64,000 nucleotides of DNA. It comes from Mucilaginibacter polytrichastri (GTDB lineage Bacteria; Bacteroidota; Bacteroidia; Sphingobacteriales; Sphingobacteriaceae). Of the stretch, positions 1 through 7,792 are shown in pieces. Below the pieces are notes generated by a model. The model was not told the DNA's origin and made no database searches. It saw only the letters and a list, made by a program, of their open reading frames with translations. The stretch spans positions 4,981,161 through 5,045,160 of the forward strand of contig NZ_MPPL01000001.1 of assembly GCF_001911425.1 (NCBI RefSeq). Direction: 5' to 3'. Each line of letters begins with the position of its first letter. Within the stretch, counting starts at the first letter, position 1. A program made the translations under genes and the position numbers.

Positions 1-2
1 AC

Positions 3-47
3 CTGGAAGATCTGGAACAGATTATTAACACCGTATTGGTTAAATAA
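3..47 (+). CDS. C-terminal end of an upstream gene (partial)
   Basis: An open frame enters from the left edge and encodes the last 14 residues LEDLEQIINTVLVK before a TAA stop. A strong terminator hairpin begins a few bases later, which supports this being a real gene end. The remainder lies outside the window, so the product cannot be named. Confidence 0.55.
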   Translation: MEDLEQIINTVLVK

Positions 48-53
48 TTTCCC

Positions 54-110
54 AATATAAAATACAAAAGCCTCATTGTTATATGCAATGAGGCTTTTGT
101 ATTTTATATT
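54..110. terminator. Bidirectional intrinsic terminator with 24-bp arms
   Basis: Positions 54-77 and 87-110 are perfect inverted repeats around a 9-nt loop. The core is AAAAGCCTCATT/AATGAGGCTTTT, so each strand ends in a T-rich tract. It separates the plus-strand gene ending at 47 from the minus-strand outer-membrane gene ending at 132 and can serve both. Confidence 0.85.
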
Positions 111-131
111 GATTGGGTTAAAGGTATATCC

Positions 132-3089
132 TTAAAAGTTACCACCGCCCGGAGGAGGGCCACCAGGACCAGGGCCGCCACCATCACGCCTGCCACCCCT
201 GTCGCCACCTTGCCCCTGACCAGGTGCACGGCCTGCAAATTTCTGCAAGCGCAGGGTAAAAGTGAGCAGGTAATAACGGCCCAGCCTGTTTACATTACTT
301 TGTGTAATAGACGAACCTGTTGTGGTACTGCTATATCCTGTATTTTCATTAAAAGCATCAAATACCGAAGCACGTATAGTAGCAGCGTTATTTTTAAGGA
401 AACGGCGCTCTAAATAAGCATTTAAAATGTTAGGATTAGTAACGGCTACGGTATAGCCAGAGTTCATTACGCGGCTAAAGTCATAACTAACGGTCCAGTT
501 TTTCCACAGATAGTTTTTACCGTTTAAGCCAAGTGTAAATGCGCGTACGTTTGAACTTGCCGAGGTTAAATCATTTTTAACAGAGTTATCTGTTTTATTA
601 ACAGAATAGCTGGTAAGCAATTGCGCATCAACAATGTCCGTTATATCTACTCTAAAACGAGCGCCTGGTGTAAAAACTAAGTTTTTAGCAATGTTTTTTT
701 CAAGATCCAATGCGGTGGTAGTTGGGTCTACGCTACCTACGTAGCTAATGTTGTTGGTATAGGTTACAGAACCGTTTAAATATAAGGTATACCTGCGGTT
801 GGCCCATGGCTTGGCATAAGTAACAAAACCATTTGCAGAATAATAACCATCTGCATTTTGGTAGCGGGTTAAAATGGTATTTTGTAATTTGTTATAAACC
901 GGGCTTGCAGCTAATGCTGCACTCTTAGGTACGGTAATTACATCGGTTACAATTTTATTATCCGTTTGGGTAAATGATAGGTTGGTAAATATGATATCAT
1001 TAGTCTGGAAGTTAAACTTATTATAACGGATAGAGATATTATTGGCAAACTCCGGTTTTAAATCAGGATTACCCTGCACCGGGTATAGCGCATTTGAATA
1101 ATCTGTTACCGGCTGTAGCTGGCTAAAGGTTGGCTGGTTACTGGTACCGCTGTAATTAATACTTAAGGTATTACTACGGGCAAAGTTGTAAACAAAACGC
1201 GCAGTTGGTGCAAAGTTAACTGTATTTACGCGGGTATCTTGCCCGGTGGTAACAGAGTGGCCATCCAATGTTGATGGCTGGATTCCTAAACCTAAAGTAT
1301 AATTATATTTCTTTTCAACCACACGGTAGTTTAAACCCACGCGGTTGGTTGTAAAGGTAAAATTATAATCATTACTTAACAGCGCGTAAGGCTGGTAAAC
1401 TTGCGGTGCAAGTACAGTAAGGGTATCTGTTTGCTTATCGCTGGAGGTATAAGAGTGATTGTAAGCATAGTTAAACTCCAGGAACGATACTTTGGACAGT
1501 GGCTCTATATAAGAGAAGGTGGCACCTACTGTTTGCGTTTTACCATTGGTGTTAATTAGCTGATTTGCCGGGGCCAATGGGGTACCAACCGTGTAGTTGT
1601 ATATTGGGTTTTGCGACTGATCATTTTTAGTTGTGCTTAAAGTAACATTAACGCTTAAGTTACGGCCATGCCCATTAAAACGGTGGTTATACAAAGCTGT
1701 TAAGCCAAGGCTTGGCGACGATGAATTAGCATAAGTAGCAGAATTATAAGCCGTGTTTGTAGTAAGCGCGCCTGTTGTAGCTGATGTTAGCTTGTTTACT
1801 ACATCATCGGTAGCGTTGGTTAACGTTTTAGCGTACGAAAATGTAGGTGTTACTTTTAAATAATTAATCGTATCCGGCTTGTACTCCATATTCCAGGTAA
1901 AGCGGTGATTGATGTTATTGTCAGTCTCTAAGCTTTTTTGATCTGTACTGCTTGGATTTGAACCTGTGTTTACCTGGTTAGAAGTAGTATTGGTAAATGT
2001 AGTGTTATCGGCAAAGCTATAGCTGCCATAAACGGCAAGATGCTTACCCCACTGGTCGCGGAAGTTAGCGCCTATTGAGTGTGCATCTGTAATACCATTG
2101 GTATTACTGGTAAGGCCAGATGATGCACGTGCTGCATTACCACGGCCACCACCACCGCCGCCACCAAAGTTACCGCCTGCACCGCCGCCGCCGAAACCGC
2201 CGGTGGTACTGCCAAAGGAAAAAGTATTAACGTTGGTATTATTGATGCTTCCTAAAACAGAGATCTGCCTGTCGCCTTTAAAATCAAATAAGTTTAATGA
2301 ACCTAAGTAACGGTTATCATTCTCTTGCGGAGAAGGCAAGGCATCCCGGCCATCGCCTGCGGTTGCCTGCAAAGAGTAGCCATAATTTTTATCCTTACGT
2401 ATGTTTACGTTAAGCACTTTAACCGGGTCGCCGGTTTTAATACCAGTTAAGTTAGCCTGGTCGCCGTAGTCATCCACAATCTGGATGCTTTCCAACAGGT
2501 CGGCAGGTATATTTTTGGTAAGGGATGCAACGTCGCCCCCCATGTAATCTTTACCGTTAATCCGTACTTTGGTAACCGACTGCCCCTGTGCTGTTACCGC
2601 ACCTGTAGATGGATCAACATCCACACCAGGCGCTTTTTTCAAGGCGTCTTCGAGGGTTGCATTAGGCCGCACATTCAGAGCACTTACCTTGTACTCTACG
2701 GTATCCTCTTTAACTACAATTGGGTTAACACCCACAATTTTCACCTCATTAAGGGTTGTATTAGAAGTACGGAGCATAATGGATCCCAGATCAACCGGTT
2801 TTGGATCGGCAGGTAACGCAAAATGCTTTTTTACCGACTCATAGCCTATAGACGCAATGGTAAGCGTTATTTTAAGGCCCTTTACGGCAGGGAATACAAA
2901 CTTTCCATCAACATTGGCCGCAGTGTTTACACTGTCGCCCTGGTCGCTTACCAGCGTAATTACACTACCGGGCAAGGTTTGTTTGGTTGTATCTATAATG
3001 GTACCCCTCACCTCATGGGTTCCCTGGGCGTAGGTACGTATAATGGTTAAACAGATAATTAGTAATAATAAGGGTATTCGTTTTTTCAT
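132..3089 (-). CDS. Outer membrane beta-barrel protein with carboxypeptidase-like regulatory domain
   Basis: The 985-residue protein resembles TonB-dependent-receptor-like outer-membrane beta-barrel proteins of Bacteroidota. It has an N-terminal signal peptide (MKKRIPLLLLIICLTIIRTYA), a carboxypeptidase-like regulatory beta-sandwich at about residues 24-105, a plug-like segment at about 118-215 (VKEDTVEYK, RINGKDYMGGD) and a long Asn/Thr/Tyr-rich region typical of barrel strands. Two low-complexity features stand out: a Gly-rich stretch near residues 290-320 and a Gly/Pro/Arg-rich C-terminal tail ending GGGNF. The start is ATG at 3087-3089. No SusD partner lies beside it, so a specific substrate cannot be assigned; an export or uptake role across the outer membrane is family knowledge only. 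Confidence 0.88.
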   Translation of the reverse strand: MKKRIPLLLLIICLTIIRTYAQGTHEVRGTIIDTTKQTLPGSVITLVSDQGDSVNTAANVDGKFVFPAVKGLKITLTIASIGYESVKKHFALPADPKPVDLGSIMLRTSNTTLNEVKIVGVNPIVVKEDTVEYKVSALNVRPNATLEDALKKAPGVDVDPSTGAVTAQGQSVTKVRINGKDYMGGDVASLTKNIPADLLESIQIVDDYGDQANLTGIKTGDPVKVLNVNIRKDKNYGYSLQATAGDGRDALPSPQENDNRYLGSLNLFDFKGDRQISVLGSINNTNVNTFSFGSTTGGFGGGGAGGNFGGGGGGGRGNAARASSGLTSNTNGITDAHSIGANFRDQWGKHLAVYGSYSFADNTTFTNTTSNQVNTGSNPSSTDQKSLETDNNINHRFTWNMEYKPDTINYLKVTPTFSYAKTLTNATDDVVNKLTSATTGALTTNTAYNSATYANSSSPSLGLTALYNHRFNGHGRNLSVNVTLSTTKNDQSQNPIYNYTVGTPLAPANQLINTNGKTQTVGATFSYIEPLSKVSFLEFNYAYNHSYTSSDKQTDTLTVLAPQVYQPYALLSNDYNFTFTTNRVGLNYRVVEKKYNYTLGLGIQPSTLDGHSVTTGQDTRVNTVNFAPTARFVYNFARSNTLSINYSGTSNQPTFSQLQPVTDYSNALYPVQGNPDLKPEFANNISIRYNKFNFQTNDIIFTNLSFTQTDNKIVTDVITVPKSAALAASPVYNKLQNTILTRYQNADGYYSANGFVTYAKPWANRRYTLYLNGSVTYTNNISYVGSVDPTTTALDLEKNIAKNLVFTPGARFRVDITDIVDAQLLTSYSVNKTDNSVKNDLTSASSNVRAFTLGLNGKNYLWKNWTVSYDFSRVMNSGYTVAVTNPNILNAYLERRFLKNNAATIRASVFDAFNENTGYSSTTTGSSITQSNVNRLGRYYLLTFTLRLQKFAGRAPGQGQGGDRGGRRDGGGPGPGGPPPGGGNF

Positions 3090-3483
3090 ACTATATCTTA
3101 TGAATAAAATTGTTTGGGGTTATGTTAATACAATAGTTTGACTACAAAGGTTCAATTAGTTTATTATATATAATTCATTTATATAGGATTGTTACATATA
3201 ACACATTAAACGTCTGTTGCCGGTAATTAAGACGGTTTTTTAGAATATTAAGAAAGTATGATTGTAAAAAATATATTACTTAACCTTATATTTTTATAAG
3301 CATGTAACATCACTGTAACTATTTAAACCATCTGCTATACAATTAAAGCAAGTTTGCCGTTAATTTACTTAAACAACGCGCTTAATGAAGTAATGTTTAC
3401 GTTTTAACAAATGGGGAATAAAATCAATCAAAATGTTTGAAACACATTGATTTTCTTTTCGTTATACAACAAAGCATTAACTT
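3090..3483. other. AT-rich intergenic region between divergent genes
   Basis: This 394-bp stretch lies between the start of the outer-membrane gene (minus) and the start of the small 90-residue gene (plus). It is very AT-rich and must carry the promoters of both. I see no RNA gene, long inverted repeat or convincing conserved ORF in it. Confidence 0.5.
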
Positions 3484-3756
3484 ATGAACAAGGTACGCGC
3501 TTCTTTGCACTCACGGGTGCACAACTGGATAGACACAGTAGGCTTTCGCCTCAACACGTCAGACACCAATCAAAAAAATAACATTACTACCCGTCATTAT
3601 TTTTTCGAAACTTTCAATTTTATTGAAAGATCGAACAGTAGCGAACCTGAAAAGTCAAAATTCTTATGCTTTGATACCTACGGAGAAACCATGAAAGTGA
3701 GATCGCTTCTTGATCTGCAATCGGCCTTTTTTGAGAACCTCAGTCAGCTGAAATAA
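3484..3756 (+). CDS. Hypothetical 90-residue protein
   Basis: A small ATG-started frame in an otherwise empty 800-bp gap, followed by a strong terminator. The protein is polar, basic in its N-terminal half and without signal peptide or membrane segment; it contains motifs such as RHYFFETFNF and KVRSLLDLQSAFFENL. I recognise no family. Its position between a divergent promoter region and a terminator hairpin supports expression, but codon-level support is modest and it could be spurious. Confidence 0.5.
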   Translation: MNKVRASLHSRVHNWIDTVGFRLNTSDTNQKNNITTRHYFFETFNFIERSNSSEPEKSKFLCFDTYGETMKVRSLLDLQSAFFENLSQLK

Positions 3757-3839
3757 GCTGTGGTTTACCCGTTATTTTAATATAATTTGCTTGCTTTTAA
3801 AAGCGACGGAGCATTTACATACAACAAAGCTATTCAATA

Positions 3840-3875
3840 AAAAGCCCTGCCCGATAAAAATCAAGCAGGGCTTTT
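3840..3875. terminator. Bidirectional intrinsic terminator
   Basis: AAAAGCCCTGC (3840-3850) pairs with GCAGGGCTTTT (3865-3875), giving T-rich ends on both strands. It lies between the convergent 90-residue gene and the S9 peptidase gene. Confidence 0.8.
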
Positions 3876-3890
3876 CTACACACCGATTCC

Positions 3891-6317
3891 TTATTTCTTT
3901 AAACTGGTATCAAACAGGTTAAGAATACGTTTGTACTCATCTGTCCAGCTGCTGGGCTGTACAAAGCCGTGGTCTTCTACCGGGTAAGGCGCAAGCGACC
4001 AGTTTTCTTTATGCAGCTCAATCAGTCGTTGCGTTAAACGCACAATATCCTGGAAGTTTACATTCTGGTCTACCATGCCATGCGCCATCAGCAAATGTCC
4101 TTTCAATCCATTGGCAAAATAAATTGGCGAGCTTGCGCGATAAGCTTTCTCATCATTATAAGGCTCATTTAAAATGTTAGCGGTATATCCGTGGTTATAA
4201 TGTGCCCAGTCTGTAACAGAGCGCAGCGCCCCACCTGCGGCAAACACATCGGGTTCATTAAACATAGCCATCAGGGTAATAAAACCGCCGTAAGAGCCAC
4301 CATACAAGCCTACATGTTTAGGGTTTACGCCATATTTTTCTACCAATAGTTTTACACCATCAACCTGGTCTGTCAGGTCTTTACCACCCATATGGCGATA
4401 AATACCCGTACGCCAGTCGCGGCCGTAACCCGAACTGCCGGTATAGTCAATATCTAAAACGGTATAGCCTTGCTCTGCCAGTAAGTTATTAAACATATAC
4501 TCGCGGAAGTAAGAACTCCAGTAGTAGTGTACATTCTGCAAATAGCCCGCACCATGCACAAATACCACGGCAGGTTTGGCAGGGTCCGGATTGGCCGGTA
4601 CATAGAGGCGGGCATAAACATCGCTGCCATAACGGTTTTTAAAGGTAATCACCTGCGGTTCGCGCCAAGGATAGGCCTTAAATTCGGCACTTTCTGAACT
4701 GGTTACCTGTATGGCTTTTGCACCGGGCTTGTTTGGCTGGATGTATAATTCCCAAGGTTTGTTTGAATAAGAGTAACGAATGGCCAGCCATTTTTCATCT
4801 GGTGATAATTCAGTTTCGTTGCCGCCTTTCATACCGGTTAACTTTACAGGTGCACCACCTGTTACGGGGAGCCGATAAAAATTGGTAATACCCGGATGCT
4901 CAATGTTTGCTGTAAAGTAGAAAGTCTTTTTATCGTTAGACAGATCTAGCGATTGCACTTCCCACTTACCACTGGTTAATTGTTTTTTAGTGTTAGTCGT
5001 AATATCAGCCACATACACGTGTGAGTATCCGCTGGCTTCACTTTGATAGTAAAAGTGTGTATTGTCAACCCAACCCACATTACCGCCAGAGTAGCCGCCA
5101 CCGCCTATACCAGGGCCGCCAATCCAGGCCTCATCCCGCTGGCGGTCTAAAATACTAAGCTTACCTGTAGCCGGGTCGAGTTTCATAATCCAGCGGTCTT
5201 TATTATCCTGCGCTGTTACAATTACAATCGCATTTTTGGCATCGTCGCTCCAGTATGGGCCATGTACGTTTACCTTGCGGTCTTCATTGCGCTTGGTGCG
5301 CTCTTCCAATTGTTTAGGGTACTCCTTTACATAATCCGGCAAATCTTTAATGCCCGGGATGTCCGAAGTAATTACACTGTAAAGCGTGTCGCGCTGCGTG
5401 TCAAACACAAAAGTTTGTGAAGTAGCCTGTGGCGCGCCTACTTTGGTGCGGTTGGCAATGTCTTCAGTAAAGCCCGATGCGGTAACGTAATTAGGTACAA
5501 TGGTAGTTTTAGCGCCTTCCGGCTGTTTAATTAAGCGGTACGTAACATAGCGGTTATCGGGGCTTAGCTCAACCGAGGTTACCACTTGCTCGCCAACGGC
5601 AATATCTTTTAGCTTTTTAGGTTGCAGCTCCTTACGCTCGGCGGCATCTGCTTTTTCATTTTTGTTCTTCTCTTTTATTACGTCAAATAGCTCCACCTGT
5701 TCGGCTTTAAGCCAGCGGTCCTGTTCGGTACCACCCGTTTGTGCTGCCAGAGTTGTACTTGTACCACCTCCCCTCCGGCCACCAGCCGGCGATGCTGCCG
5801 GGCTGCCCGCCGCACCATGGGTAAAGTTGGTTAGCTGGGTAAGTTCGCCAGTGTTTAATTTAACCGCGAAAAGATTATCACCCTTAATAAATAAGATCCG
5901 GTTTTCATCGCCGCTAAAAACCGGGGTAGCTTCGCGATCTGTAGTATTGGTTAACTGTACTGTTTTACCGCCCTTAATATCCGATAGATAAATGTCGCCA
6001 TTGCGCTCATAAACCTTTTCGGTATGCTTTTTATTCCAGGTACCGTTACCCGGTACCGAGGTTCTACGTTCTTCTATCCCTACCTTTTGCGGCTTAATGT
6101 CGCCGGTGGTAATGCTATATAACGGGTCGCGGTCTGCGTTTTCGGGATTCCAATTAAAATATATTTTCTTGCCATCGTCGCTCCATTTAATGTTTGAAGG
6201 TGATGTGCCCATCCATTTAGGGTCGCGCATAATCTTCTCGACGGTAAGCTTTTCCGGCGTTTGGGCAAAAGAGTTGCCACAAGCCGCTAATAGTAATAGC
6301 GTAAAAAGTTTGTTCAT
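3891..6317 (-). CDS. S9 family prolyl oligopeptidase / dipeptidyl-peptidase-like protein
   Basis: This 808-residue exported serine peptidase should cleave short peptides after or near proline in the periplasm or at the cell surface. It begins with a signal peptide ending AACGNSFAQ. Residues to about 540 form a WD/beta-propeller-like region (DPB of the S9 family) with an Ala/Gly-rich linker near 170-190. The C-terminal alpha/beta-hydrolase domain carries the nucleophile in GGSYGGF (Ser675), an Asp in GMVDQNVNF (about residue 750) and the His in EDHGF (about 783), so the catalytic triad is complete. The length is usual for bacterial S9B/S9C-like enzymes. Exact specificity cannot be read from sequence. 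It appears to be transcribed alone. Confidence 0.93.
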   Translation of the reverse strand: MNKLFTLLLLAACGNSFAQTPEKLTVEKIMRDPKWMGTSPSNIKWSDDGKKIYFNWNPENADRDPLYSITTGDIKPQKVGIEERRTSVPGNGTWNKKHTEKVYERNGDIYLSDIKGGKTVQLTNTTDREATPVFSGDENRILFIKGDNLFAVKLNTGELTQLTNFTHGAAGSPAASPAGGRRGGGTSTTLAAQTGGTEQDRWLKAEQVELFDVIKEKNKNEKADAAERKELQPKKLKDIAVGEQVVTSVELSPDNRYVTYRLIKQPEGAKTTIVPNYVTASGFTEDIANRTKVGAPQATSQTFVFDTQRDTLYSVITSDIPGIKDLPDYVKEYPKQLEERTKRNEDRKVNVHGPYWSDDAKNAIVIVTAQDNKDRWIMKLDPATGKLSILDRQRDEAWIGGPGIGGGGYSGGNVGWVDNTHFYYQSEASGYSHVYVADITTNTKKQLTSGKWEVQSLDLSNDKKTFYFTANIEHPGITNFYRLPVTGGAPVKLTGMKGGNETELSPDEKWLAIRYSYSNKPWELYIQPNKPGAKAIQVTSSESAEFKAYPWREPQVITFKNRYGSDVYARLYVPANPDPAKPAVVFVHGAGYLQNVHYYWSSYFREYMFNNLLAEQGYTVLDIDYTGSSGYGRDWRTGIYRHMGGKDLTDQVDGVKLLVEKYGVNPKHVGLYGGSYGGFITLMAMFNEPDVFAAGGALRSVTDWAHYNHGYTANILNEPYNDEKAYRASSPIYFANGLKGHLLMAHGMVDQNVNFQDIVRLTQRLIELHKENWSLAPYPVEDHGFVQPSSWTDEYKRILNLFDTSLKK

Positions 6318-6393
6318 AAAAAGGGTAATTAATTAACAGTGCCAAGTTAAACAGATAGCCAATATCATTACTTTTAGCCATTTAATTGTTACA

Positions 6394-6908
6394 ATGCGTT
6401 TACAAGGATCAAAATTCAGCCTACGTACCTGGCAAAAAGCCGATGCCCCATCACTGCAAAAGCATGCAGATAATATCAACGTGTCGGGGTTTTTGCTGGA
6501 TCGCTTTCCAAATCCTTATACATTGGTTGATGCTGCCGCTTTTATTAACACCAGACTAGGCCAACAGCCCACCGTAAATTTTGCTATAGATATTGAGGGT
6601 GAAGTGATCGGCGGTATTGGCCTCGAGTTTAGACAGGATGTTTACCGTAAAACACCTCTACTGGGTTATTGGCTTAGCGAGCAGTACTGGGGCCAGGGTA
6701 TTATGCCCGAAGCTGTAAAACTGATTACCAATTATGCTTTTGAGCAATTGGAGGTAATTTGTATTGTAGCCTATGCCTTAAGCAAGAATCCAAAATCTAT
6801 GCGTGTACTGGAAAGGCCGGATATGAGCAGCAGGGAATCATCAGGCAATCTGTTATTAAAAATAATGAGGTGTTAGATGAACATGTATATGCTTTCAGAT
6901 TAGCTTAA
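6394..6908 (+). pseudogene. GNAT family N-acetyltransferase, frameshifted near the C-terminus
   Basis: The frame starting at 6394 encodes an acetyltransferase of the RimJ/RimL-like GNAT class, with the acetyl-CoA-binding segment YWGQGIMPEAVKLI and the following NPKSMRVLER. The GNAT pattern is then lost in this frame, which ends at 6876 with an unrelated tail. From 6816 the -1 frame reads AGYEQQGIIRQSVIKNNEVL followed by DEHVYAFRLA and a stop at 6906-6908, which is exactly the expected GNAT C-terminus. One missing base near 6812-6816 (GAAAGG) restores a normal protein of about 171 residues. It is therefore either a recent one-base deletion or a sequencing/assembly error. The protein as read lacks the last strand and helix of the fold. 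Confidence 0.82.
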
Positions 6909-6983
6909 AAACACAGGGAGTAACATAATTGGGCAAGATTGGCATTAGCCTTAAGCTATACGCAAAACAAAAACCCCTATATA

Positions 6984-7013
6984 CAGCAAAGCCCCTGATG
7001 GGCAGGGGACTTT
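6984..7013. terminator. Terminator-like hairpin between converging transcripts
   Basis: AGCCCCTG and CAGGGGACT flank ATGGG. On the plus strand it is followed by TTTT, and on the minus strand by CTTTG. It could end the GNAT transcript on the plus strand or the tRNA-like transcript on the minus strand; the T tracts are short. Confidence 0.5.
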
Positions 7014-7048
7014 TACTAACCAATTATAAACCTAAATTATGAGAAGAG

Positions 7049-7163
7049 CTGTTGGGGAAGGATTCGAACCTCCACAGAGTGGTTAGTCAGCCAAGGCTGA
7101 TTTCCCATATTCTCCGCCACCGGGACAAGGAGGTGTGTCTGCCAAAAATTTCACCACCCAACA
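7049..7163 (-). tRNA. Aberrant type II tRNA-like gene, about 115 nt
   Basis: On the minus strand a perfect 7-bp acceptor stem can form (TGTTGGG at 7163-7157 with CCCAACA at 7056-7050). The T arm is normal (GGAGG TTCGAAT CCTTC, one G-U pair). The D region GTGAAATTTTTGGCAGACAC resembles tRNA-Leu but has extra T residues. The anticodon arm is poor: CCTCC/GGTGG with a central T-T mismatch around loop TTGTCCC, which nominally reads GTC. About 43 nt separate the anticodon and T arms and contain a TCAGCC-TT-GGCTGA hairpin. This is longer than normal class II variable arms. No CCA is encoded. It may be a decayed tRNA-Leu/Ser or an unusual tRNA; I would not assign an amino acid. Confidence 0.5.
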
Positions 7164-7314
7164 TTTTATTTTTATTTAAGAACGCGCCGCCATTTCTGAT
7201 TGCTTATTACAAATCTAACGTTGATAACCATTCCTTGCAAATATTTCAACAAAATAATTTTATTTTTATTCAAATTTTAATTAGACTTGTGATTAAATAA
7301 TGAATTGAAAATTT

Positions 7315-7791
7315 ATGCCCCACAAAAAAGCTCAAAATTTAGAAATTGACAATCTCGATATTCAGATTTTGTCAATATTGATGAACAATGCAACAACTCC
7401 TTATACAGAGATTGCAAAAGAGTTAATTGTATCGGGCGGCACCATCCATGTGAGGATGAAAAAACTGGAAGAGATGGGTGTAATTAAAGGTGCCAGCCTC
7501 GAGGTCGATCCTCAAAAGTTAGGTTTTGACATTACGGCCTTTTTAGGGATTTATCTTGAAAAAGGTTCGCAATACAATGAAGCTGTTAAACGCCTTAAAG
7601 AAGTAAAGGAAATTGTTGAGCTGTATTACACTACAGGCAGCTGGAGTATTTTTGCCAAAATTGTTTGCCATGATACTACACACCTGCGCGAAGTGCTAAA
7701 TGAACGCATACAAAGCGTACCCGGCATACAACGTACAGAAACCTTTATCTCGTTAGAAGAAAGCGTGAAAAGGCAGATCAGTTTAGACTGA
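7315..7791 (+). CDS. Lrp/AsnC family transcriptional regulator
   Basis: A 158-residue regulator with an N-terminal AsnC-type helix-turn-helix (about residues 10-60: NLDIQILSILMNNATTPYTE, then IAKELIVSGGTIHVRMKKLE) and a C-terminal RAM/effector-binding ferredoxin-like domain (about 70-150, with YYTTGSWSIFAKI). Members usually sense amino acids and act as oligomers on AT-rich sites. The upstream 150 bp is very AT-rich (many TTTATT and CAAAT tracts), which fits autoregulation, though I cannot define an operator. It stands alone, converging on tex with a 1-bp gap. Confidence 0.93.
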   Translation: MPHKKAQNLEIDNLDIQILSILMNNATTPYTEIAKELIVSGGTIHVRMKKLEEMGVIKGASLEVDPQKLGFDITAFLGIYLEKGSQYNEAVKRLKEVKEIVELYYTTGSWSIFAKIVCHDTTHLREVLNERIQSVPGIQRTETFISLEESVKRQISLD

Positions 7792-7792
7792 C

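Noticed and set aside
7049..7163. tmRNA or selenocysteine tRNA as explanation of the long tRNA-like gene
   Set aside because: No tag-peptide reading frame as in tmRNA, no TCA anticodon or 8-bp acceptor as in tRNA-Sec.
7052..7300. 82-residue plus-strand frame across the tRNA-like gene
   Set aside because: Its sequence is the complement of the tRNA-like structure followed by AT-rich promoter DNA; no protein family.
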